A stretch of 64,000 bases of DNA, from NCBI RefSeq assembly GCF_004295665.1, contig NZ_CP034759.1, positions 1,488,001 to 1,552,000 on the forward strand, read 5' to 3'. Below the pieces are notes generated by a model. The model had not been told where the DNA came from. It did not search any database and worked only from the letters and a program-made list of their open reading frames with translations. The stretch comes from Litorilituus sediminis. Its GTDB lineage: Bacteria > Pseudomonadota > Gammaproteobacteria > Enterobacterales > Alteromonadaceae. Positions 49,493-57,285 of the stretch are shown one piece after another; position 1 is the first letter of the stretch; the number at the start of each line of letters is the position of its first letter. Both the position numbers and the translations under genes were made by a program.

Positions 49493-50188
49493 ATGCCTAA
49501 TTCAATAAACAACTGCACAACTTTACTGCAATTACTTAATACCGAGCAGAGGGAACTAATCGAGCAACAAAGTACGCAAATTGAGCTAGCCGCAGGTGAT
49601 TGCCTATTTAATAAGGGCGATAGCGCAGACAACATTTTCTTGGTCAAAAAAGGCAAAGTAACCCTATACCGCTTAATGCCAAATGGCGAGCAAAAAGTAT
49701 TTAAAGTATTTATGTCTGGTGGTGTTATTGCCGAAATGGCGGTGTTTATGCAGCCAAGACAATATCCTATGTCGGCACATATAGACCAAGCAAGCTCAAT
49801 TGTTTGTTATAGCTATCAAAGCTTTACCAAACTATTTACCAGCTACCCTGAACTCGCACTCAATGTCATCAGCTTTATCAGTAATCGAGTCGGTCAGTTA
49901 ATGAACTCCATGGATATGCTAACGCAAGTCAATGCGAATCAAAGGCTAGTTATGCACTTTGCTGAAATTTATCAAAAACAAAAACGCCAAGACAATCGCT
50001 TTACCCTACCAAACACTAAAAAGGTATTAGCTTCTCAACTTGGCATCACACCAGAAACCTTATCGAGATTATTTAACAAGTTAAAATTTAATGGCCTAAT
50101 TAAAGAATCGGGTGCTTGTATTACGGTACCAGACATTAATGGCTTATGCCGAGAAGTCGATTTAGTACCTGATATTTTTCATAATTAA
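49493..50188 (+). CDS. Crp/Fnr-family regulator, Dnr-like
   Basis: The 231-residue product has a cyclic-nucleotide-binding-fold N-terminal domain (GDSADNIFLVKKGKVTLYR), a dimer helix, and a C-terminal winged helix with recognition segment TPETLSRLFNKL. The residues Glu188, Ser191 and Arg192 are those with which FNR reads TTGAT half-sites. The cysteines that hold the FNR [4Fe-4S] cluster are absent (no CxxC near the N-terminus), so it is of the Dnr/cluster-less kind; Dnr proteins sense NO through haem. AGGAG lies five bases before the ATG. It is divergent from the TonB/ABC operon and probably controls it and itself. Confidence 0.88.
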   Translation: MPNSINNCTTLLQLLNTEQRELIEQQSTQIELAAGDCLFNKGDSADNIFLVKKGKVTLYRLMPNGEQKVFKVFMSGGVIAEMAVFMQPRQYPMSAHIDQASSIVCYSYQSFTKLFTSYPELALNVISFISNRVGQLMNSMDMLTQVNANQRLVMHFAEIYQKQKRQDNRFTLPNTKKVLASQLGITPETLSRLFNKLKFNGLIKESGACITVPDINGLCREVDLVPDIFHN

Positions 50189-50286
50189 TGCAACAAAATA
50201 TCGGCCACGTTGTCATAAGCTTCAGTTACATTTAATTGCATTTCACCACACTTAGTTGCTTGATATTCCCCGCTTAAAGGAGGAAT

Positions 50287-50322
50287 ATGAAGGTGAAGAT
50301 AACAAAAGAGGTAATACTATGA
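50287..50322 (+). CDS. Possible 11-codon leader peptide coupled to hpf
   Basis: AAGGAGG is followed three bases later by an ATG that opens a frame of 11 codons (MKVKITKEVIL). Its TGA overlaps the hpf start as ATGA. Spacing from the ribosome-binding site is short. If translated, it would couple hpf translation to the leader. No homologue is known to me. Confidence 0.35.
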   Translation: MKVKITKEVIL

Positions 50323-50654
50323 AAATTAGAATTTCGGGTCATCATGTTGAAATCACTGAAGGTATTAAGCAAGCCATTGAAAGTAAATTTGCTAAAATCT
50401 CTAAGCATTATCCATCGATTATGAATATTGATTCCACCGTCACGGTAGAGCCAAAACAGCAAAAGCTTGAAGTAACGACATTATATGAAGGTGAAAAAAT
50501 TACCGTTAACGCATCAGATAAAACCCTCTACGCAGCGGTAGCTAAAGTGACCAAAAAACTACAGGCGGCACTTGCCAGACGCAAAGGCGTACTATCAGCT
50601 AAGTTAAATGAAAAGTATGTCGTTAAACAATCAGATATGTTCCAAGTAGCATAG
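50319..50654 (+). CDS. hpf: Ribosome hibernation-promoting factor, short form
   Basis: The 111-residue protein is of the HPF/YfiA family, which binds the decoding site of idle ribosomes in stationary phase. The fold signatures are MKIRISGHHVEITEGIKQAIESK (in part), HYPSIMNIDSTVTVEP and NASDKTLYAAVAKVTKKLQAAL. The lack of a long C-terminal domain marks the short form. AGAGG precedes the ATG at 50319 by seven bases. A TTG at 50256 in frame would add 21 non-family residues. Unlike in enterics, it is not in an rpoN operon. Confidence 0.92.
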   Translation: MKIRISGHHVEITEGIKQAIESKFAKISKHYPSIMNIDSTVTVEPKQQKLEVTTLYEGEKITVNASDKTLYAAVAKVTKKLQAALARRKGVLSAKLNEKYVVKQSDMFQVA

Positions 50655-50916
50655 GGCGTGTTAGCCTTTGTTAACATTTTCAGCAATGAGCTATTTTTAT
50701 CAATAGCAAAGCAGTATGAACGCGGTTTGGTTATTCCAAATAAGTGAATACTAATGAAGCTAGTGTTAAAAATAGCTATTGCCCTAGGACTGAGGCTAAA
50801 ACTCCTTTACTCTGCGTTAAAAGTTGCTAATTTAGCTGGCTAAACTGAGCAACTTTCGCCTTGATTAAAGAAGTTTTATCTCTCAGCTGAAATAGTAAAC
50901 AAAGATAAACACGCCC
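50654..50916. repeat. Palindrome-rich intergenic element with inverted ends
   Basis: The element is bounded by 22-base imperfect inverted repeats (50654-50675, starting GGGCGTGTT, and 50895-50916, ending AACACGCCC; about 18 of 22 pair). Inside are a smaller pair AGCTATTTTTA/TAAAAATAGCT and the 97-base palindrome listed next. It has no reading frame. The left end starts on the last base of the hpf stop codon. This looks like a small non-coding mobile element or a structured transcript end. Confidence 0.55.
50790..50886. repeat. 97-base palindrome, intergenic repeat copy B
   Basis: CTGAGGCTAAAACT at the left end pairs with AGTTTTATCTCTCAG at the right, and AAAGTTGCT with AGCAACTTT near the centre TTAGCTGGCTAA. 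The blocks CTCTGCGTTAAA and CGCCTTGATTAAAG match those of the palindrome at 11584-11697. Confidence 0.65.
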
Positions 50917-50952
50917 TGGCAAACGTTACTCTCCTAGTTTGCTAACGCTAAC

Positions 50953-50984
50953 AAAACAGGCTGCCAGCGGCAGCCTGTTTTTCT
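50953..50984. terminator. Terminator of metH
   Basis: A 13-bp perfect stem AAAACAGGCTGCC/GGCAGCCTGTTTT with a three-base loop lies just after the metH stop. T runs follow on both strands, so it may act both ways. Confidence 0.85.
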
Positions 50985-51008
50985 TTTAAAGTTTGAGCAA
51001 GTAATTAG

Positions 51009-54000
51009 TTATTCCGGCTCATAATCTAAATTCGCCGCTAACCAACGCTCAGCTTGCTCAATAGTAAAGCCTTTCCGCGCGGCGTAATCTAACACTTGAT
51101 CTTTCGCTAATTTTGCCACGGCAAAGTATTTCGCATCAGGGTGAGCAAAGTACCAACCACTGACCGCAGCGCCAGGCCACATGGCATAGCTAGAGGTTAA
51201 TTCCATGCCAATATTTTCTTCAACATTTAATAACTCCCACAACAAACCTTTTTCGGTGTGTTCAGGACATGCCGGATAACCCGGCGCAGGACGAATACCT
51301 TGGTAACTTTCGCGAATCAAATCATCATTATTAAAGTCTTCATCAGCCGCATAGCCCCAGTACTCTTTGCGTACCTTTTCATGTAAATACTCTGCTGAGG
51401 CTTCAGCTAACCTATCAGCAACCGCTTTAAGCAAAATGCTGTTATAAGCATCATGTTGCTCATCATAAACTTTCACTAACTCATCAACACCAAAGCCAGC
51501 TGAAACGGCAAACGCACCAATATAGTCATCTACCCCAGCATCTTTATCCGCAATGTAATCCGCTAAACAGCGATTATACTGCCCTGCTGGCTTTTTACTT
51601 TGCTGGCGCAAATGCTGAAGCTTGATAAGCTGCTGTTCTCTTAGCTCTGTATCGCCATCAACTGGATGCAAAATAGTATCATCACCCTCACGGTGCGCTG
51701 GAAATAAACCAAAAACTGCCTTTGCCGTCACTTTATCATTATTGATTACGTCATCTAACATAGCATTGGCATCATTAAACAGCTTAGTCGCTTCTTCGCC
51801 AACCACTTCATGGCGCAAAATTAACGGGTACTTGCCCGATAATTGCCAGGTCATAAAAAACGGTGTCCAATCAATATAATTTCGCACTTCGCTTAAATCG
51901 AGCTTTTCAAGTACTGTTACCCCAAGCTTATTTGGCTTTTTCGGGGTATATTCTGCAAAGCTTAATGGGCTTGAGTTTTCACGCGCTTGTTCAACCGTAA
52001 TTAAACTTGAACGAGGACCTTTTTTATAATGGCGAGCACGAGTGCGTTCATATTCATCTTTTTGTCTGGCCATAAAGTTATCACGTAACTCATCCGAAAG
52101 TAATGAGCTCACCACAGACACTGAGCGCGAGGCATTAGCAACATAAACAACCGGATGCTCATACTGAGGCTCAATTTTTACTGCGGTATGCGCTTTAGAG
52201 GTTGTCGCACCACCAATAAGTAATGGTAAGGTGAAGCCTTGCCTTTGCATTTCTTTTGCAACATGAACCATCTCATCTAGTGATGGTGTAATGAGCCCCG
52301 ACAAGCCGATAATATCGACATTCTCTTCTTTGGCGACACGTAAAATATCTTCACAAGAAACCATCACGCCTAAATCGATAATTTCATAGTTATTACACTG
52401 CAAGACCACGCCCACAATGTTTTTACCAATATCGTGCACATCACCTTTAACTGTCGCTAAAAGCACTTTACCGTTAGAGCTAGCCTCTGTTTTTTCTGCC
52501 TCAATAAATGGGTTAAGGTAAGCAACCGCTTGCTTCATAACTCGTGCAGATTTCACCACTTGAGGTAAGAACATTTCACCAGCACCAAATAAGTCACCCA
52601 CTTGGTTCATGCCATCCATCAACGGACCTTCAATAACATCTAGAGGTCTTGCTGCTTGTAACCGAGCTTCTTCAGTATCTTCTTCAATAAACTCATTAAT
52701 ACCTTTTACTAACGAGTGTGCTAAGCGTTCTTTGATGGGCAATTCGCGCCACGCTAAATCAACCTTTGATTGTTGACCACCCGCTTGACCTCGGTACTCT
52801 TCTGCAACGTCAAGTAATCGCTCTGTCGCGCCATCATCAGTATTTTGAATGACATCTTCTACTGCTAGACGTAGCTTTTCTGGAATATCAGAGTAAATGG
52901 CCAATTGACCCGCATTAACAATGCCCATATCCATACCATTTTTAATGGCGTGATATAAAAACACTGCATGAATAGCTTCACGGACAGGGTTATTGCCTCG
53001 AAATGAAAATGAAACGTTAGAAACACCACCAGAAATCATGGCATACGGTAAGTTTTGCTTAATATCAGCAACCGCTTCAATAAAGTCCATGGCATAGTTG
53101 TTATGCTCTTCAATACCAGTAGCAACCGCAAAAATATTCGGGTCAAAAATAATATCTTCTGCTGGAAAGCCAATTTCATCCACTAAGATATGATAGGCGC
53201 GATGACAAATTTCATATTTTCTTGCTCGAGTATCCGCTTGGCCTTCTTCATCAAAGGCCATTACGATAACAGCTGCGCCATAGCGACGTAATAACTCAGC
53301 CTGCGTTCTAAAGTTTTCTTCGCCTTCTTTTAAGCTGATTGAATTAACGACACCTTTACCTTGAATGCACTGTAAACCTGCTTCTAAGATATCCCACTTA
53401 GACGAGTCAATCATAATAGGTACTTTGGCGATTTCAGGCTCACCGGCAATAAGGTTTAAAAAGCGCACCATCGCCTGCTTTGACTCCAACATGCCTTCAT
53501 CCATGTTGATATCAATAATCTGCGCACCATTTTCAACTTGCTGTAAGGCGACCGCAATTGCTTGATCGTAATTTTCTTCTTTGATCAAGCGCTTAAACAT
53601 AGCAGAGCCGGTAACATTAGTACGCTCACCTACGTTAACAAAAAGCGTATCTTCCTTAATGGTTAGGGCTTCTAAACCAGATAATCGACAAGCTATTTCT
53701 CTAGGCTCTACTTTACGTGGTGTAAGAGCTGCAACGGTATCCGCCATGCCTTTTATATGTGCCGGTGTTGTACCGCAACAACCACCGATAATATTTAAAA
53801 AGCCCGCATTCGCCCACTCAGCCACATGCTTATTCATGTCTTCCACGGTAAAATCATACTCACCGAAAGCATTCGGTAAGCCAGCATTCGGGTGCGCTGA
53901 TACTGCCACATCACACACTCGACTTAATTCTTCAACATACTGCCTTAATTCTACTGGCCCTAATGCACAGTTAAGACCAAAAGAAACCGGCTTAGCATGA

Positions 54001-54713
54001 CGTAGTGAGTTATAAAAAGCTTCGGTTGTTTGCCCTGATAATGTTCGCCCAGAGGCATCAGTGATAGTCCCTGAAATCATCACAGGTAAGCGTAAACCTA
54101 GTTCATCATAAACAGTTTCAACGGCAAATACGGCAGCTTTAGCATTTAAAGTATCAAAAATAGTTTCAATTAAAATGATATCTGCGCCACCTTCAATCAA
54201 GGCTTTAGTAGACTCTATATAGGCCTCTTTTAGCTCATCAAAGGTTACATTACGATAGGCAGGATCATTAACATCAGGCGAAATCGAGCAAGTTCTATTG
54301 GTTGGCCCCAATACACCTGCTACAAACCTTGGCTTTTCAGGCGTTAACTTGTTGTACTCATCTGCTGCTGCTCGCGCTATCTGCGCAGCTTTTAAGTTGA
54401 TTTCTGCGCTATAATCTTCCATGTCATAATCTGCCATGGCGATTGTTGTCGCATTAAAGGTATTGGTTTCTAGTATGTCAGCACCTGCTTCAAGGTATTC
54501 ATTATGAATCGCTTTAATCACTTCTGGCTGCGTCAGTACCAACATGTCATTATTGCCTTTGACATCACAATGCCAATCAGCAAATCGCTCACCACGAAAA
54601 TCTTGTTCTTCAAACTTATACGCTTGGATCATAGTGCCCATAGCACCATCAAGAATTAAGATATTTTTCTCTAATTGCTGCTCTAATAATGTAAATGAAG
54701 GGTGTTTTTTCAT
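51009..54713 (-). CDS. metH: Cobalamin-dependent methionine synthase
   Basis: MetH moves a methyl group from methyltetrahydrofolate to homocysteine through B12. The 1234-residue product is full length (1227 in Escherichia coli). In order it has the homocysteine domain with zinc ligands (NCALGP near residue 250, GGCCGTTP near residue 313), the pterin domain ([13 protein letters not shown] near residue 363), the cap and B12 domain with the cobalt ligand His in [12 protein letters not shown] (near residue 760), and the reactivation domain with [15 protein letters not shown] near residue 1141. No cobalamin riboswitch or MetJ box is seen in the short region upstream. Confidence 0.98.
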   Translation of the reverse strand: MKKHPSFTLLEQQLEKNILILDGAMGTMIQAYKFEEQDFRGERFADWHCDVKGNNDMLVLTQPEVIKAIHNEYLEAGADILETNTFNATTIAMADYDMEDYSAEINLKAAQIARAAADEYNKLTPEKPRFVAGVLGPTNRTCSISPDVNDPAYRNVTFDELKEAYIESTKALIEGGADIILIETIFDTLNAKAAVFAVETVYDELGLRLPVMISGTITDASGRTLSGQTTEAFYNSLRHAKPVSFGLNCALGPVELRQYVEELSRVCDVAVSAHPNAGLPNAFGEYDFTVEDMNKHVAEWANAGFLNIIGGCCGTTPAHIKGMADTVAALTPRKVEPREIACRLSGLEALTIKEDTLFVNVGERTNVTGSAMFKRLIKEENYDQAIAVALQQVENGAQIIDINMDEGMLESKQAMVRFLNLIAGEPEIAKVPIMIDSSKWDILEAGLQCIQGKGVVNSISLKEGEENFRTQAELLRRYGAAVIVMAFDEEGQADTRARKYEICHRAYHILVDEIGFPAEDIIFDPNIFAVATGIEEHNNYAMDFIEAVADIKQNLPYAMISGGVSNVSFSFRGNNPVREAIHAVFLYHAIKNGMDMGIVNAGQLAIYSDIPEKLRLAVEDVIQNTDDGATERLLDVAEEYRGQAGGQQSKVDLAWRELPIKERLAHSLVKGINEFIEEDTEEARLQAARPLDVIEGPLMDGMNQVGDLFGAGEMFLPQVVKSARVMKQAVAYLNPFIEAEKTEASSNGKVLLATVKGDVHDIGKNIVGVVLQCNNYEIIDLGVMVSCEDILRVAKEENVDIIGLSGLITPSLDEMVHVAKEMQRQGFTLPLLIGGATTSKAHTAVKIEPQYEHPVVYVANASRSVSVVSSLLSDELRDNFMARQKDEYERTRARHYKKGPRSSLITVEQARENSSPLSFAEYTPKKPNKLGVTVLEKLDLSEVRNYIDWTPFFMTWQLSGKYPLILRHEVVGEEATKLFNDANAMLDDVINNDKVTAKAVFGLFPAHREGDDTILHPVDGDTELREQQLIKLQHLRQQSKKPAGQYNRCLADYIADKDAGVDDYIGAFAVSAGFGVDELVKVYDEQHDAYNSILLKAVADRLAEASAEYLHEKVRKEYWGYAADEDFNNDDLIRESYQGIRPAPGYPACPEHTEKGLLWELLNVEENIGMELTSSYAMWPGAAVSGWYFAHPDAKYFAVAKLAKDQVLDYAARKGFTIEQAERWLAANLDYEPE

Positions 54714-54795
54714 GATCTATCCAAGCTTTTTTTAATAACAACAAGCTAAACCAACAAGATATTGCTGATAAAATATTTACGGCTAATCCCTAACC

Positions 54796-55746
54796 TTAGT
54801 CTTCTTGCTTTGCATCTTGCGCCGCTTTAATGTTTGAAGCATCTAACCTATAAGGGGTTATTTGATACACATAATAATTTAACCAATTAGTAAACAATAA
54901 ACTGCCATGACTGCGCCATGACCCTATTGGTTTATTATTTACATCATCTTGATAATAATAGTTGATAGGCAACTGTGTATTGGCATCTTTCTTACTATCT
55001 CGCAAGTATTCTTCATGCAAGGTTGAGGTATCGTATTCAGGGTGGCCTGTTAAATACACTTGTCGCTTATCTTTACTTGCAACCAAATAGACACCAGCCT
55101 CTTCTGACTGCGCTAAAATATTTAGCCTATCAACTTTTTCAAAATCAGCCTGATTAATATAGCCATAGCGCGAGTGTGGCACATTAAAACATTCATCAAA
55201 ACCACGTGTTAATTGCTCATGGGCATCCAGCGGATAATGCTGATAAACCCCCGATAGCTTCTGTTTTCTCAAATGCCTATTTAAACCATAGTGATGATAT
55301 AAAGCCGCATGAGCAGCCCAACAAGAAAACATGGTTGAGGTTACGTTTTTATCTGCCCAATCAAAGACTTCACAGATTTTATCCCAAAAGCTCACCTGCT
55401 GATAATCTAACAAAGCTAGTGGCGCTCCCGTAATAATCAGGCCATCGTATTGTTTATGCTTTATGTCATCAAAAAGACAATAAAAGTTTTCTAAATGCTC
55501 TTTAGGCGTATTTTTTGATTCATTGGCATGAATACGGACAAACTCAACATTAATTTGCAGCGGCGTATTCGAAAGCATACGCAGTATTTGCACTTCTGTT
55601 TCTATCTTGTTTGGCATCAAGTTCAAAATCGCAACTTGCATGGGGCGAATATCTTGGTTCACGGCTCTGTGCTCCGACATAACAAAGATATTTTCATTGG
55701 CCAATACCGACAAGGCTGGTAATTGATCTGGTATTTTAATGGGCAT
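54796..55746 (-). CDS. metA: Homoserine O-succinyltransferase
   Basis: MetA acylates homoserine in the first step of methionine synthesis. With the ATG at 55746 the 316-residue protein begins MPIKIPDQLPA, as in homologues, and the catalytic Cys142 (FSCWAAHA) and the His/Glu of LTGHPEYD fall in register with Escherichia coli. A longer frame reaching 55782 adds 12 residues that are not family-like. Residue 111, which sets acyl-CoA choice (Gly for succinyl, Glu for acetyl), is Ala; a small residue suggests succinyl-CoA. MetJ-type boxes lie upstream. Confidence 0.96.
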   Translation of the reverse strand: MPIKIPDQLPALSVLANENIFVMSEHRAVNQDIRPMQVAILNLMPNKIETEVQILRMLSNTPLQINVEFVRIHANESKNTPKEHLENFYCLFDDIKHKQYDGLIITGAPLALLDYQQVSFWDKICEVFDWADKNVTSTMFSCWAAHAALYHHYGLNRHLRKQKLSGVYQHYPLDAHEQLTRGFDECFNVPHSRYGYINQADFEKVDRLNILAQSEEAGVYLVASKDKRQVYLTGHPEYDTSTLHEEYLRDSKKDANTQLPINYYYQDDVNNKPIGSWRSHGSLLFTNWLNYYVYQITPYRLDASNIKAAQDAKQED

Positions 55747-55810
55747 AACACGACCTAACAAAATGACAAAAGTGAATTGCACACCATGTTACTTAGATTG
55801 CTAGATATGT

Positions 55811-55842
55811 CAACTTCTAAACGTATAGACGTCTAAAAGTTA
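55811..55842 (-). promoter_or_regulatory. MetJ boxes upstream of metA
   Basis: A perfect met box AGACGTCT (55827-55834) is flanked in register by AAACGTAT (55819-55826) and by weaker eight-base units on both sides. Tandem eight-base boxes are the MetJ operator pattern, so metA is probably repressed by MetJ with S-adenosylmethionine. Confidence 0.8.
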
Positions 55843-55938
55843 TTAATCATTAATATATTAATTTGATATGAATTGCTTACCAAGCAAAAGTACACTCAAT
55901 TTACAAAGTTATTGCTATTACAGTACAAAGTCAGAGCC

Positions 55939-55974
55939 AAAAAAAATGCAGTGCTACGTCTAACACTGCATTTT
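55939..55974 (-). terminator. Rho-independent terminator of recA
   Basis: An 11-bp stem AAAATGCAGTG/CACTGCATTTT (55943-55953 with 55964-55974) is followed on the minus strand by a run of seven Ts. It lies 50 bases past the recA stop. Confidence 0.85.
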
Positions 55975-56024
55975 ATTGATATTGACTATTTATTATATAA
56001 ATCTGAGGTTTATTTACTGTGAAG

Positions 56025-57050
56025 CTACTCTTCTACTACCGCTTCTGCTTCCGTAGGAATGGTTTTACACAAGAACATTTCACGAAGCTTAGCGTCTAGC
56101 TCTTTGGCCATTGCTGGGTTTTCTGCTAAATATTTAGTAGCATTAGCTTTACCTTGACCAATACGTTCACCATTACAGCTATACCAAGCACCTGCTTTTT
56201 CAACTAAGTTATTTTTCACACCTAGCTCTATTAATTCACCTAAGCTATTGATGCCCTCTCCGTAAAGAATTTGGAATTCAGCCTGTTTAAACGGAGGTGA
56301 TATCTTATTCTTAACCACTTTTACTCGGGTTTCATTACCGACAATTTCATCGCCATCTTTAACTGCACCAGTACGGCGTATATCTAAACGAACCGAAGCG
56401 TAAAACTTCAAGGCATTACCACCCGTTGTCGTTTCTGGGTTACCAAACATAACACCAATCTTCATACGAATTTGGTTAATGAAAATTAACATGGTATTAG
56501 ATTTTTTCAAATTCGCAGTAAGCTTACGCATTGCCTGAGATAACATACGTGCTTGTAAACCCATGTGCGAGTCACCCATGTCACCTTCAATTTCAGCTTT
56601 TGGTGTTAAAGCGGCAACCGAGTCAACGACAATAATATCAATAGCACCTGAGCGGCTTAACATATCGCATATTTCTAATGCTTGCTCACCTGTATCAGGT
56701 TGAGAAACAAGTAGGTCATTAATATTAACGCCTAACTTTTCAGCATAAATTGGATCAAGTGCATGTTCAGCATCAATAAACGCACATACTTTGCCATTAC
56801 GTTGAGCTTCTGCGATAACTTCCAAAGTTAAGGTAGTTTTACCGCTTGATTCTGGACCGTAAATTTCAACAACACGACCAAGAGGTAAGCCACCTGCACC
56901 TAACGCAATATCTAAACCTAAAGAGCCGGTAGATACTGTTTCAACATCCATTGCATTGTTATCACCCAGCTTCATGATTGAACCTTTACCAAATTGGCGT
57001 TCAATTTGTCCTAGGGCTGCTGAGAGTGCTTTTTCTTTATCGTCTTTCAT
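56025..57050 (-). CDS. recA: Recombinase RecA
   Basis: RecA forms filaments on single-stranded DNA for strand exchange and for LexA self-cleavage in the SOS response. The product has Walker [14 protein letters not shown] (near residue 66), the Walker B region [20 protein letters not shown], the L1/L2 loops, and [32 protein letters not shown] (in part). The ATG at 57050, preceded by GGAG at six bases, gives 341 residues beginning [17 protein letters not shown] four codons upstream is less likely. No recX gene follows; the gene is followed by its own terminator. Confidence 0.98.
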   Translation of the reverse strand: MKDDKEKALSAALGQIERQFGKGSIMKLGDNNAMDVETVSTGSLGLDIALGAGGLPLGRVVEIYGPESSGKTTLTLEVIAEAQRNGKVCAFIDAEHALDPIYAEKLGVNINDLLVSQPDTGEQALEICDMLSRSGAIDIIVVDSVAALTPKAEIEGDMGDSHMGLQARMLSQAMRKLTANLKKSNTMLIFINQIRMKIGVMFGNPETTTGGNALKFYASVRLDIRRTGAVKDGDEIVGNETRVKVVKNKISPPFKQAEFQILYGEGINSLGELIELGVKNNLVEKAGAWYSCNGERIGQGKANATKYLAENPAMAKELDAKLREMFLCKTIPTEAEAVVEE

Positions 57051-57098
57051 TAATTGCTCCACGAATAAGTCGTTTTTCGTTTTAATGAGACAAGTATA

Positions 57099-57114
57099 CT
57101 GTATGACTGTACAG
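57099..57114 (-). promoter_or_regulatory. LexA (SOS) box of recA
   Basis: CTGTATGACTGTACAG fits the LexA consensus CTGT-N8-ACAG exactly and lies 49 bases upstream of the recA start. Confidence 0.9.
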
Positions 57115-57285
57115 TATCAAGACTTTTATTAAAATTTTTACTAAAAACAGTCAATAAAAACCTTAATTTTTTGTTTTAAAAGAAAAAATTAATAAGAGGA
57201 TATTTACTAACAAGTGTGCTTCAGATGTAGCTAAAGATTAACTGGACTCTATATACAGTACTTTTTATCAGTGCATACAGTAAAA

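Noticed and set aside
50256-50318. Upstream TTG start extending hpf by 21 residues
   Set aside because: The ATG at 50319 has AGAGG at good spacing and gives the family N-terminus MKIRISGHH.
54714-54795. Cobalamin riboswitch for metH
   Set aside because: Only 82 bases separate metH from metA and no B12-box-like sequence is visible.
55747-56024. recX downstream of recA
   Set aside because: The region between recA and metA has only a terminator and the met boxes; no recX-like frame is present.
57241-57257. Second LexA-like site ACTG...CAGT upstream of recA
   Set aside because: The CTG and CAG halves are 11 bases apart instead of 10, and it is over 190 bases from the recA start. The site at 57099-57114 is exact.
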